Shown here: piece by piece, positions 1 to 7,911 of the stretch | How positions within the stretch are numbered: position 1 is the stretch's first letter | How the letters are laid out: every line of letters begins with the position of its first letter | Origin: an uncultured Rhodothermaceae bacterium | Lineage (GTDB): Bacteria > Bacteroidota > Rhodothermia > Rhodothermales > Salinibacteraceae | DNA length: 32,596 nucleotides | NCBI GenBank assembly: GCA_913056335.1 | Contig: CAJXLX010000030.1 | Coordinates: 1-32,596 of the forward strand | Reading direction: 5' to 3' | Translations under genes and position numbers: made by a program | Notes under the pieces: generated by a model | What the model saw: only the letters and a program-made list of their open reading frames with translations | What the model was told of the DNA's origin: nothing | Database searches by the model: none

Positions 1-1
1 C

Positions 2-43
2 ATCAACGCCCACTCTACCGGCTGGAGCCGCGACGCCGTATAG
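2..43 (+). CDS. Possible 3' end of an upstream gene (partial)
   Basis: Reading from base 2 gives a short open stretch ending INAHSTGWSRDAV followed by a TAG stop. A terminator-like hairpin starts 28 bases later. This arrangement suggests the tail of a rightward gene that begins outside the window. Fourteen codons are too few to identify a family, and the other two forward frames are also open for a short way, so the reading frame itself is uncertain. Confidence 0.25.
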   Translation: MNAHSTGWSRDAV

Positions 44-70
44 CGCGCGCTCCGCTTTTTCATGCGCTCA

Positions 71-100
71 GGGGATGCCACTGCGGCATCCCCTTGCGTT
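71..100 (+). terminator. Hairpin, probable terminator of the upstream gene
   Basis: A perfect 9-bp stem (GGGGATGCC / GGCATCCCC) with a 5-base loop is followed by a moderately T-rich TTGCGTTATT. It lies just after the possible stop at 41-43. The ATG at 75 used by the ORF track for the receptor gene falls inside this stem, which argues against that start. Confidence 0.45.
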
Positions 101-227
101 ATTGCCTTACCTGCTGGCATTGTCTTACAGCATTATTTACGGGGCTGCCCCAACGCGGCTCGCATACACGCCCCCCCCGTTCTTCTACACCTCCGTTTTA
201 TTCTTCTCGTCGCTTCCACGTTTACCC

Positions 228-2924
228 ATGTATTGGCTACAGGCCGCCTTTATTCGGGGTGTGCTGCTTGGTCTTGTTGGACTCATCGTTCCCTTCTCTA
301 CGGCTACCGGCACGACCGCGCTCGGCCCGCCGACCCCGACGCCCGACACATCAGACGCCGCCCCGCCCGCTCGTTCTGCGGTCGACAGCCTCGACCACGC
401 CCCGGCCGCGTTTTCGGTGAACCGGACGCTGCAGGGCGCTTTCCCTGGCGTCTACGTTACGCAGACCAACGGCAATCCCGCCGGTGGGATGTCCGTGCGG
501 ATGCGTGGCCCCAGCACGATTCTCGGAGGCACCAGCCCGCTCTACGTGCTGGACGGCATTCCCATTAGCAATGCCTCGCGCGAACTCATTGACCTGGGCG
601 GCGGCACGCAGAACCGCCTTGTCGACCTGGCGCTGCACGACGTGGAACGCATCGAAATCATGAAAGGACCTGCCGCGCAGGCCCACTACGGCGCCCGCGC
701 CAGCAACGGGGTCGTACAGATCGTCACCAAGCAGGGCACGTCTGGCCCGCCCCGCGTCGCGTTCTCAACGCGCGTGCAGACCGAAGCGGTGCGCAACACG
801 CTGGATGTGAACAGGGCCCAGAACGCACAGGGGCAGGTTCTGGATAACTTCGGCAATCCGCTTCCCGAGGGCGCACGCCGCTGGGACTGGCAGGACTTCA
901 TCTACGACCGGGCCTATGGCACCGAGCAGGCGCTCTCGGTATCGGGCGGATTCGGCGACACGCGCTACCGCGCCTCGGGCTCCCACCTTACCAATCAGGG
1001 CATCGTGGAGGGCAACCACTTCCGCCGCATCAACGGACGCCTACGCCTCGACCAGACGCTCAACGACTGGGCCTCGCTTACCGGCAGCGCCACCTACGCA
1101 CGCAGCACCACGCAAGACATCCCCAATGGCGGACTCAACCAGTCATATGGCGCCTTGACCGGGTTCATCTCCGGTCCAAACACCTTCGACCCGCGCCCCA
1201 ACGAAGACGGCACATTTCCTGAGGGCGGCTTCCGGCTCAATCCGCTGGAAGTGATCGAGCGTTTCGACTTCGATCAGCAAACCAACCGGTTTATCGGAAG
1301 TGCCGCGCTGAACCTGCGCCCGACCGAACGCCTGACCGTCGACTACGTCCTGGGACTGGATACGTATGAGCAGGAGGCAACGGCGATCATCCCACCGGGC
1401 GTCTGGGGCGGCCAGACGTGGACAAGAGACCTTCAGCAATCCGAACGCAATAGAACCTATGAGCAGCAGCACGTAAGCAGCCGGCTGAATGTGCGCTACC
1501 GCACCGCCCTTTCGCCCACATTGCAGTCCACGACGCACGTCGGAGGCAGCCTGCACCACGAAACCGGCACGACCGAGGAAGAGGAGATTCAGGGGATGCC
1601 CGGAGATCGGCTGTTTTCCACCGCGGCCGACAGGTTCGAAACCGAGTACGATGTGTACAGCGGATTCGTGCAGGAGACGCTCACCTGGAAGGACCGCCTC
1701 GTGCTTACCGGAGCCGGGCGCGTTGCGGCGTATCCCTCGTTCGACGACAGCGGGCTCGCGTTCTATCCGAGCGCGCGTCTTGCGTACACGCTTTCAGAAG
1801 ATCCCTTCTGGGGCGATACCGGGCTCAATCGCCTCTTTCCACACTTTACGCTGCGGGGAGCGGTTGGCGTTGCCGGCGGCCCCGCGGATGCCACGCCGTT
1901 CTACCGAAGCCAGTTTACAGGCGTGTCGCCCGAGCGCACCCGTGAGATCGAGATCGGCGCAAACACGCACTTGCTCAGCGAGCGCGTGGCCGTAAACGCC
2001 ACGTACTACAGACAGCGCACCAGCGACCTGCTGGTGAACGGGGGGCTGGAGTCGGCCCCGGAAACGAGCATCGGCTTTTCTAACTTCTTGTCGAATGCAG
2101 GCACACTTACCAACCGCGGCATCGAGCTGTCGGTGCAGGCGCAGATCGTGGATCGAGCGCGTACGAGCTGGACCTCTACCCTCAACGTCAGTCGCAACCG
2201 CAACGAGGTGAGCGGACTGCCCAATGATATGACCATTTTCCCCAACGCGCTCAATCTTTCGAGCGCCATAAACGGAGAGGCGCTGGGCGTCTTCTTTGGC
2301 AGTACGTTTCGCCGTGATGCCCAGGGCAATGTGATCGACTTCGCCGGAAATGTTCTGGTCGAAGACAACGGCGTCTGGCGGCTCCGCGACCCGTCGGCCC
2401 CGGAAACGGAAGGGCGCGGCATCCCGATGCCCGATACGCCAGCCGTCATCGGCGACCCCAATCCCGACGTTGTGGCGTCGTGGATCAACGAGGTGGGCAT
2501 CCGCAATTTCGACCTGCGCATGCAGTGGGATGCCGCGGTGGGCCATGACGTCTTCAACTACTCACGCAGTTTAGGCACGTGGTTTGCGAGTGGAACCTCC
2601 ACCATCTACGAGCAGGAGCTGGAAGGCACGGTGCCGACGGGATATTCGCAACGGGCGTCCATTATAGATGAACACTGGGTCGAAGACGGCTCATTTTTGA
2701 AGCTGCGCGAAGTCAGTGCTGCGTACACCATGCGTCCGGCCGCCGCGCGCATCGAACGCGTGCGCCTGCGCTTCACCGCCCGCAATGTGCTCTCCATCGA
2801 CAGCTACACCGGGTACGACCCCGAAATAAACACGGGTGGACAACGCACTGGCGTTCGTGGCCTGGATCTGGCTACGGTCCCCGTGCCGCGCACGTTTTCG
2901 CTTGGGCTGACCGCTGTGTTTTAA
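228..2924 (+). CDS. SusC/RagA-type TonB-dependent outer membrane receptor
   Basis: This is a TonB-dependent outer membrane receptor of the SusC/RagA type, expected to import a nutrient across the outer membrane using energy from TonB-ExbBD. From the ATG at 228 it is 898 aa and opens with a hydrophobic signal peptide (roughly residues 1-25, GVLLGLVGLIVPF). The plug domain follows at about residues 60-175, with the typical SVRMRGPS and SPLYVLDGIPI motifs and then IEIMKGPAAQAHYG. The rest is a long barrel ending in a terminal phenylalanine, FSLGLTAVF. The track start at 75 adds 51 residues that precede the signal peptide and overlap a hairpin, so I prefer 228. Two things are odd. The usual N-terminal carboxypeptidase-like regulatory domain is absent, and no SusD-type lipoprotein gene follows, since the next gene is on the other strand. 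The substrate cannot be read from sequence. Confidence 0.9.
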   Translation: MYWLQAAFIRGVLLGLVGLIVPFSTATGTTALGPPTPTPDTSDAAPPARSAVDSLDHAPAAFSVNRTLQGAFPGVYVTQTNGNPAGGMSVRMRGPSTILGGTSPLYVLDGIPISNASRELIDLGGGTQNRLVDLALHDVERIEIMKGPAAQAHYGARASNGVVQIVTKQGTSGPPRVAFSTRVQTEAVRNTLDVNRAQNAQGQVLDNFGNPLPEGARRWDWQDFIYDRAYGTEQALSVSGGFGDTRYRASGSHLTNQGIVEGNHFRRINGRLRLDQTLNDWASLTGSATYARSTTQDIPNGGLNQSYGALTGFISGPNTFDPRPNEDGTFPEGGFRLNPLEVIERFDFDQQTNRFIGSAALNLRPTERLTVDYVLGLDTYEQEATAIIPPGVWGGQTWTRDLQQSERNRTYEQQHVSSRLNVRYRTALSPTLQSTTHVGGSLHHETGTTEEEEIQGMPGDRLFSTAADRFETEYDVYSGFVQETLTWKDRLVLTGAGRVAAYPSFDDSGLAFYPSARLAYTLSEDPFWGDTGLNRLFPHFTLRGAVGVAGGPADATPFYRSQFTGVSPERTREIEIGANTHLLSERVAVNATYYRQRTSDLLVNGGLESAPETSIGFSNFLSNAGTLTNRGIELSVQAQIVDRARTSWTSTLNVSRNRNEVSGLPNDMTIFPNALNLSSAINGEALGVFFGSTFRRDAQGNVIDFAGNVLVEDNGVWRLRDPSAPETEGRGIPMPDTPAVIGDPNPDVVASWINEVGIRNFDLRMQWDAAVGHDVFNYSRSLGTWFASGTSTIYEQELEGTVPTGYSQRASIIDEHWVEDGSFLKLREVSAAYTMRPAAARIERVRLRFTARNVLSIDSYTGYDPEINTGGQRTGVRGLDLATVPVPRTFSLGLTAVF

Positions 2925-2985
2925 TATGTTTTGGGGATGCGAAGGCACTGCTCATCATGTGCCATACAATCGCCCCGTCGGCTTT

Positions 2986-3029
2986 GCCGGAGACGTCCGC
3001 GCCAGGCGGCGTTCCCAGTCTCCGGCTAC
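2986..3029. repeat. 44-bp hairpin repeat, copy 1
   Basis: A 44-bp element bounded by inverted arms GCCGGAGAC and GTCTCCGGC, with a smaller internal stem (CCGC/GCGG). A second copy lies at 3590-3633 in the same orientation with only two mismatches. This copy sits between the convergent ends of the receptor gene and the BrnA-like gene. There is no T-run on either side, so it is not an obvious intrinsic terminator. It could be an extragenic palindromic repeat. Confidence 0.8.
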
Positions 3030-3034
3030 GGGGA

Positions 3035-3373
3035 CTATGATGAACGCGACGCGCGCTCTTCTTGCACGCGCTTGGCAATCACGAAGGTTTTAAGCACGTC
3101 GTTGATTCGGCTCTGATACCCGTCTCCCTCGCGCTTGAAGTACACGATGATATCTTCATCAAGTCGAATCGTGATACGCTTCTTGTCCGAAGAAGGTACC
3201 ACCGATTGCGCAACCTGAAACCAGTCTTCATCCAGCGCATGCGCATCGGGATCAGCATCTATACCTTGCTGGATCTCCGCATCCGTTTTCGACTGAAGAG
3301 CCTTCCAGTCGGTCTGGCTTTGCATCTCCTTCAGGTCGTCATCGGATGCTTTTGTAGTAGAGTTCTCGTTCAT
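3035..3373 (-). CDS. BrnA-family antitoxin-like protein
   Basis: The C-terminal part reads KKRITIRLDEDIIVYFKREG followed by GYQSRINDVLKTFV, which matches the ribbon-helix-helix region of the BrnA antitoxin family. BrnA proteins neutralise the RNase toxin BrnT and repress their own operon by DNA binding. I place the start at the ATG at 3373 (MNENSTTK), giving 112 aa; the track's longer ORF runs upstream through hairpin sequence, and an ATG at 3415 is an alternative. The N-terminal 60 residues are acidic and rich in Gln, Asp and Lys, likely flexible or toxin-binding. A brnT gene normally sits immediately upstream, but no ORF of that type is visible in any frame there. The gene is therefore an orphan antitoxin or a regulator derived from one. 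It is bracketed by two 44-bp repeats. Confidence 0.75.
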   Translation of the reverse strand: MNENSTTKASDDDLKEMQSQTDWKALQSKTDAEIQQGIDADPDAHALDEDWFQVAQSVVPSSDKKRITIRLDEDIIVYFKREGDGYQSRINDVLKTFVIAKRVQEERASRSS

Positions 3374-3548
3374 AGTCTCGTGCGCATCTTGCTGAAATAA
3401 TTCGATAACGGCCATCGCGTAATGTGTACACGACAACAGCAAGTGGTCCTGACCAGTGATCAGGAATGACTCGGGGAGGTTGCAGTTTACCGACCGCAAC
3501 CCAGCGCTCTTCGGTAGTGGATAGACGCTCAGTGATAGCTCCCTTGAT

Positions 3549-3588
3549 AAAAAACCGTTTCTGAGGCGAACGGTCCCCCGTTCGCCTC
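3549..3588 (-). terminator. Stable hairpin with offset T-run, possible terminator or attenuator
   Basis: A perfect 11-bp stem (GAGGCGAACGG / CCGTTCGCCTC) has a 4-base loop. On the minus strand it is followed after about 8 bases by TTTTTT. The offset makes it a weaker terminator candidate. It lies about 190 bases upstream of the BrnA-like start on the same strand, so it could insulate or attenuate that gene. It shares the core AACGGTCCNCCGTT with two other hairpins in the window. Confidence 0.45.
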
Positions 3589-3589
3589 C

Positions 3590-3633
3590 GCCGGAGACGT
3601 CCGCGCCAGGCGGCACTCCCAGTCTCCGGCTAC
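3590..3633. repeat. 44-bp hairpin repeat, copy 2
   Basis: This is the second copy of the element at 2986-3029, in direct orientation, differing at two adjacent central positions (AC instead of GT) with both inverted arms intact. Together the copies bracket the BrnA-like gene and its upstream hairpin, a segment of about 560 bp. Confidence 0.8.
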
Positions 3634-3732
3634 TGGAACTGCGGGCATGGTGCGCCCTTCACCTCGCTGCGCTTCTCAGAATGGCAGAACGAAGGGCGTT
3701 GACGTTCCTCCTGCCCCACAGATTGCATGCAC

Positions 3733-3763
3733 AAAAAGAACGCCGAACGGCGGACCGTTCGGC
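3733..3763 (-). terminator. Intrinsic terminator of the alcohol dehydrogenase gene
   Basis: On the minus strand, just after the stop at 3797, a perfect 9-bp stem (GCCGAACGG / CCGTTCGGC) with a TCCG loop is followed by GTTCTTTTT. This is a standard rho-independent terminator arrangement, placed about 35 bases past the gene it would end. Confidence 0.8.
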
Positions 3764-3796
3764 TCAGGGGAATAGCGTTGTTGTACGAGGATGTTC

Positions 3797-4822
3797 TTAC
3801 GCGTCATGCTCAGGCACGAGCACGACCCGAAAGCGCGCCTCGTTGTTGATCATCCGGTCGTAGGCGTCGGCGGCCTCCGAGAGCGGGTACGTCTCAATCA
3901 TCGGAGCGACGTCGTTTAGCGCGCTGAAGTCGAGCGTATCCTCGGAGTCGTCGGCGGTGCCACTGGGCCAGCCCGCCACGGACTTGCGTCCCATGATCAG
4001 GTCGAGGGGCGAGACTTCGATGGGCTCGCCGGTCGCCGCCACCACGAGGAGCTGGCCGTCGCGCCCGAGCCCGCCTACGAGTTCGGAGATCGCCTTGCTG
4101 TTGGGGGCCGTCGCCAGAATCACATCCGCGCCTCCTAAGGCTTGCAGCGCTTCGGAAGGATCGTGTGCGGTCGTGTCGATGTAGTTGTTCGCACCAAGCC
4201 CGTACGCCAGCTCTTCCTTGTCGGTGCCGCGGGAGAGCGCCGTCACTTCGCATCCAAACTGACGCGCATACTGCACGGCCAGGTGCCCGAGTCCGCCAAT
4301 GCCCTGCACGGCCACATGATCGCCGGGCTGCAGATCGCCGTTACGAAGCGCATTGTACGTCGTGATACCTGCGCACAGCAGCGGCGCCGCATCGGTGTAG
4401 TCGAGCCCGTCGGGCATGCGGGCCACCGCTTCTTGCGGCGCGACCATGTATTCGGCGTAGCCGCCGTCATATGAGATGCCACAGATCTGTCCGTTTTCGC
4501 AATTCACAAAGTCGCCCGCGCGGCAGGCTTCGCACTCAAAGCAGTGGCCGCCGTGCCAGCCCACACCAACCGACTGCCCCACTGCCCACTGCGACACGTC
4601 ATCGCCCACCGCATCAACAACACCTGCAACTTCGTGCCCCGGCACACGCGGATATTCGATGCCGGGCATGGCGCCGTCTTTCACGAACGCGTCGCTGTGG
4701 CAGATGCCACACGCATGCACTTTCACGCGCACCTCGCTCGGCCCTGGTTCGGGAATGGGCTGATCAACGACTTCGAAATTGCCCCCGGCTTCGGGGACCT
4801 GTACAGCTTGCATTGTAGACAT
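3797..4822 (-). CDS. Zinc-dependent alcohol dehydrogenase (MDR superfamily)
   Basis: A medium-chain zinc alcohol dehydrogenase that would interconvert an alcohol and its aldehyde using a nicotinamide cofactor. The catalytic zinc site is visible as HACGICHSD (Cys38) and PGHEVAG. A structural zinc site follows, with four cysteines in HCFECEACRAGDFVNC. The Rossmann motif GIGGLGH lies near the middle. After the second strand the sequence reads ALSRGTDK; an SR pair in that position usually favours NADP(H). From the ATG at 4822 it is 341 aa, the normal length. The track starts at a GTG two codons earlier, and an ATG at 4813 is also possible. The gene has its own downstream terminator, and 136 bases separate it from the CoA-transferase upstream, so it may be transcribed alone. 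The physiological substrate is unknown. Confidence 0.9.
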   Translation of the reverse strand: MSTMQAVQVPEAGGNFEVVDQPIPEPGPSEVRVKVHACGICHSDAFVKDGAMPGIEYPRVPGHEVAGVVDAVGDDVSQWAVGQSVGVGWHGGHCFECEACRAGDFVNCENGQICGISYDGGYAEYMVAPQEAVARMPDGLDYTDAAPLLCAGITTYNALRNGDLQPGDHVAVQGIGGLGHLAVQYARQFGCEVTALSRGTDKEELAYGLGANNYIDTTAHDPSEALQALGGADVILATAPNSKAISELVGGLGRDGQLLVVAATGEPIEVSPLDLIMGRKSVAGWPSGTADDSEDTLDFSALNDVAPMIETYPLSEAADAYDRMINNEARFRVVLVPEHDA

Positions 4823-4958
4823 ACACACGTAAGACGGTTTGTGAGATATATTGCGTCAGGTTTGTGTAATCCTATGTCAAAACAAGCCGTTCCTTGTGCT
4901 GTCGACTTGTAGCGGGTCTGTTGGAAACGATTGTCTTATGGAGCGGCGCATATCGTAC

Positions 4959-6143
4959 TCATCCACAGGCTATTATGCCATTTTCGAGGAGGGCCGTGAT
5001 GGCCGTGTCGTCGTAGCCCAGCCGGTTGCGCAGCACGGCTCTGGTGTCGGCGGCGTATCGAGGGGGCGGCCGTAGGGCTGGCAATTCCGGCACGCTGCCG
5101 AAGGTCGTTTGGCGGAGCCCAGCGGGATGCGACGCATCATCTGTCTCCAGTGTCATAGCAGCAGCGTGCGGGTCGTTGAACACGGCAGGAAGCGTGCGTA
5201 CCGCTCCCGCAGGCACGCCGCGCTGGTGCAAGGCGGTCAACAGCGCATCTGCCGACTGCTCAGCCAGCCTGGGGCGTAGCACCGCATCGAGGGCCTCGCG
5301 GTGCTGTACGCGGACTGCGTTGGTCGCGAAGCGCTTCTCCTCAGCCCGTGCCGGACAGCCCAGTACGTCGCAGAGCGCCGCAAACTGGCGATCGGTGCCC
5401 ACAGCAAGCACGACCGGCGTATCTGCCGTTTCGTACGCGGTGCCGTAGGGCGCAATGTTCGGATGCGCCGAGCCCATCCGTTGCGGCACGTGGCCGGTGT
5501 TCAGGTAGTTGGTCGCCTGATTGGCGAGTCCGCTCACCGCCGCCTGCATGAGCGATACCGGTACATATGCGCCCTGGCCGGTTTGCGTACGGCGTAACAG
5601 TCCTACAAGCAGGGCTTCTTTCAGGTGGTGCGCGGCCAGCACATCCATGAGCGCCACCGGCATCTTGGTGGGCGGCCCGTCGGCAGATCCGTTCATGGCC
5701 ATGAACCCGCTCTCTGCCTGAATAACCGCATCGTAGCCAGGACGCGGATTATCCGGTCCGTATCCAGTGATGTGTCCATACAGCAAGGCCGGGTTGATGC
5801 GGCGCAACGTGTCGGCATCAGCCCCAAGTGCTGCGGCCTGCCCTGGACGGTAGTTCGCAATCACGATGTCGGCTTCCGTAACCAGCGTGTGCAGCACATC
5901 CTGTCCGCGTTCAGTACGCAAGTCGAGCGCTACGGACTGCTTGCCGTAGTTGCAGCAGCAGAAGTAGGCCGAGCGGTCATCAGAGAGCGTTTCATGGGGC
6001 AGGGTCCACCGCCGCGTAACGTCGCCGTCCGTACCCGGATTTTCGACTTTGATGACGGTGGCCCCCAGCTCGGCAAAGAACTGTCCCACGCTGGGCCCGG
6101 CCAGCACGCTTGCCAGCTCTAACACTGTACACGATTCGATCAT
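4959..6143 (-). CDS. Class III (CaiB/BaiF-type) CoA-transferase
   Basis: A family III CoA-transferase, which moves CoA between carboxylic acids through an enzyme-bound anhydride on a conserved aspartate. The N-terminus VLELASVLAGPSVGQFFAELG followed by ATVIKVENPGTDGD is typical. The conserved TGYG and the aspartate in PVALMDVLAAHHL (Asp167) match the catalytic position near residue 169 in formyl-CoA transferase. Its length of 394 aa is normal. The ATG at 6143 begins the conserved region directly, so the start is firm. Members act on formate/oxalate, carnitine, succinate/mesaconate or alpha-methylacyl-CoA substrates, and the sequence alone does not choose between them. No partner genes for these pathways are next to it. 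Confidence 0.9.
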   Translation of the reverse strand: MIESCTVLELASVLAGPSVGQFFAELGATVIKVENPGTDGDVTRRWTLPHETLSDDRSAYFCCCNYGKQSVALDLRTERGQDVLHTLVTEADIVIANYRPGQAAALGADADTLRRINPALLYGHITGYGPDNPRPGYDAVIQAESGFMAMNGSADGPPTKMPVALMDVLAAHHLKEALLVGLLRRTQTGQGAYVPVSLMQAAVSGLANQATNYLNTGHVPQRMGSAHPNIAPYGTAYETADTPVVLAVGTDRQFAALCDVLGCPARAEEKRFATNAVRVQHREALDAVLRPRLAEQSADALLTALHQRGVPAGAVRTLPAVFNDPHAAAMTLETDDASHPAGLRQTTFGSVPELPALRPPPRYAADTRAVLRNRLGYDDTAITALLENGIIACG

Positions 6144-6413
6144 AACAGCACAGCATAATCAAGAGGGATGCGGACGCGCGTCAACGGGTGCGGGGGCCAA
6201 CCCCGTTCCCGCCGAGCATGCATATCAACTTAGGGTAGGGCGCCTGCCTGTTGCATCCTCCTACTTCATTCACGTCACGCATCGGATGCGTCGGGGCGAG
6301 ACACGAAAAATGATCCATCGTTTTCCCACACTCCTTTCTGTCAAACTTCACCCTCCACCGCTTCCGGGCTCGAACCTTCTCCTCCTGCCAGGTTTACCAC
6401 ATCATGCCACTAA

Positions 6414-6429
6414 ACTTGTAACAACAAGT
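6414..6429. promoter_or_regulatory. Inverted repeat upstream of cydA, candidate operator
   Basis: ACTTGT-AACA-ACAAGT is a perfect 6-bp inverted repeat with a 4-base spacer, about 73 bases before the cydA start. The size and symmetry suit a dimeric regulator such as a CRP/FNR- or Rrf2-type protein, but it is not a canonical FNR box (TTGAT-N4-ATCAA). Assignment to any regulator is inference. Confidence 0.4.
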
Positions 6430-6437
6430 GAGTAGTT

Positions 6438-6453
6438 CTCCAGCATGCTGGAG
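6438..6453. promoter_or_regulatory. 16-bp perfect palindrome in the cydA leader
   Basis: CTCCAGCATGCTGGAG is a perfect 16-bp palindrome, 8 bases beyond the previous inverted repeat and about 48 bases before cydA. It could be a second operator or a structure in the transcript leader. No T-run follows, so it is not a terminator. Confidence 0.4.
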
Positions 6454-6501
6454 CGGGTTGGGCGCCGCACTTGACTGGCGGACTACCGAGGACTGCAGCC
6501 T

Positions 6502-7911
6502 ATGGATTTCTTCTCTCCCCTTGCATTCCTTTCGCCGGAACTGGCCAGCCGGATTCAGTTTGGGTGGACGATCTCCATCCACATTATCTTTGCCGCCACC
6601 TCGATTGGGCTGGCTCCTTTCCTGGTCTACTTTACCGTGCAGGAGTTTCGCACGCAACAGGCACGCTATCGCAAACTGCGCACGTTCTGGACCAAGCTCT
6701 TCGCCATCGGTTTTATCATGGGAACCGTGACGGGTATCCCGATGGGCTTTATGTTTGGTACAAACTTCGCGGTGTTTTCGGAGGTTGCCGGCGAGCTCAT
6801 TGGTGGACCGCTTTCCTTCGAAACCAAGATGGCGTTCTTCACCGAAGCGGTCTTTCTGGGCGTCATGCTGTTTGGTCATGACCGCGTTCCTGGCTGGTTC
6901 TACGTGTTCTCGTCTGTCATGGTGGCGTTTGGAGCGTGGCTGTCGGCATTCTGGATTATCGTTGTTAACGCCTGGATGCAGACGCCGCAGGGGTTCGAGC
7001 TCGTTGAAAAGGGCGGTCTTGAAGTGGCTCAACTCACCGATCCGGTTGCTGCTTTCCTCACCCCACGCATGCCGTGGATGTACGCCCACATGCAGATGGC
7101 CTCTGTGCTGTCTATAGCTCTTATCATTGCAGGTGTGTCAGCTTACTTCCTCTGGCGGAACCACCGCACTGCCGCGTGGCGCACAGCGTTTCGTGCATCG
7201 GTAATTGTCATCCTGGTCACTTCCGTTCTTCAAGTCGTACAGGGGGATATGTACGGTCGGCATGTGGGCGAGACCCAGCCTCACAAATTTGCAGCGATGG
7301 AAGCCCACTACGAAACCGGGTCTGCCGACCTGCATCTGATTGCATTCCCAACTGAGTTGGAAGCTTTCACAAATCCGCGGGCCGAAAATCTCTACGCTAT
7401 CAGCATTCCACATCTGGCCTCGTACCTGGCCAGCGGCGGCGATACCGACTACGAAATAACCGGACTTAACGACTTCCCCTACGAAGGTCCACCCGTGGCT
7501 ATGGTATTCTGGTCATTCCGCATCATGGTTGGGCTTGGCTTCTTATTCATCCTCCTCGGCGTGTGGGGTGGATACCGGCTCTGGCAAGGTCGGCTCTACG
7601 ACGACACCCGGTACCTGCACGCTATGATGCTGTCGGCTCCGCTTGGGTTCGTGGCGCTTCTTACCGGGTGGTACGTTACAGAGATCGGGCGGCAGCCGTG
7701 GCTCATCCAGGATGTGCTACGCACTGGCGAAGGCGTTTCCACGTCACTTACCTCGGCTCAGGCCACCTTCACACTGGCCGCTTTTGTCGTCGGCTACATT
7801 ATCCTATTCGGCATCTTCCTGTACACGTTTAAGCGTCTTGTGGACGCCGAACACAACGCCTCCTCGGATACTGAATCTGTCGAACAACCCTCGGTAGCTC
7901 ACCATGGATAG
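6502..7911 (+). CDS. cydA: Cytochrome bd oxidase subunit I
   Basis: Subunit I of cytochrome bd-type terminal oxidase, an inner-membrane enzyme that oxidises quinol and reduces oxygen to water with high affinity. It carries the haem ligands and the quinol site. His27 in FGWTISIHIIF corresponds to the axial histidine of haem b595, YAHMQMAS carries the second conserved histidine, and the signature GWYVTEIGRQPW is intact. The conserved QPHKFAAMEAHYET segment is also present. At 469 aa it is shorter than the E. coli protein (about 522 aa), consistent with the short Q-loop type, including cyanide-insensitive oxidases. The gene overlaps cydB by 8 bases, a strong sign of translational coupling. Two palindromes in the leader may mediate oxygen or redox control. 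No cydX-like small ORF is evident. Confidence 0.97.
   Translation: MDFFSPLAFLSPELASRIQFGWTISIHIIFAATSIGLAPFLVYFTVQEFRTQQARYRKLRTFWTKLFAIGFIMGTVTGIPMGFMFGTNFAVFSEVAGELIGGPLSFETKMAFFTEAVFLGVMLFGHDRVPGWFYVFSSVMVAFGAWLSAFWIIVVNAWMQTPQGFELVEKGGLEVAQLTDPVAAFLTPRMPWMYAHMQMASVLSIALIIAGVSAYFLWRNHRTAAWRTAFRASVIVILVTSVLQVVQGDMYGRHVGETQPHKFAAMEAHYETGSADLHLIAFPTELEAFTNPRAENLYAISIPHLASYLASGGDTDYEITGLNDFPYEGPPVAMVFWSFRIMVGLGFLFILLGVWGGYRLWQGRLYDDTRYLHAMMLSAPLGFVALLTGWYVTEIGRQPWLIQDVLRTGEGVSTSLTSAQATFTLAAFVVGYIILFGIFLYTFKRLVDAEHNASSDTESVEQPSVAHHG

Larger units (their letters stand above)
3374..3796. other. Intergenic region with hairpins, no gene seen
   Basis: This gap between the BrnA-like gene and the alcohol dehydrogenase holds an 11-bp-stem hairpin (3563-3588), the second 44-bp repeat (3590-3633) and the dehydrogenase terminator (3733-3763). 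The ORFs listed here (for example 3681-3863) show no recognisable features. No BrnT-like toxin is present. Confidence 0.6.
6144..6501. other. Divergent intergenic region upstream of cydA
   Basis: This 358-bp region separates the leftward CoA-transferase from the rightward cydA and should hold promoters for both. The only clear structures are two palindromes close to cydA (6414-6429 and 6438-6453). ORFs listed here lack any recognisable feature. Confidence 0.5.

Noticed and set aside
2985-3633. The two 44-bp repeats as a CRISPR array or insertion-sequence ends
   Set aside because: Only two copies exist about 600 bp apart, in direct rather than inverted orientation, with no transposase or spacer structure between them.
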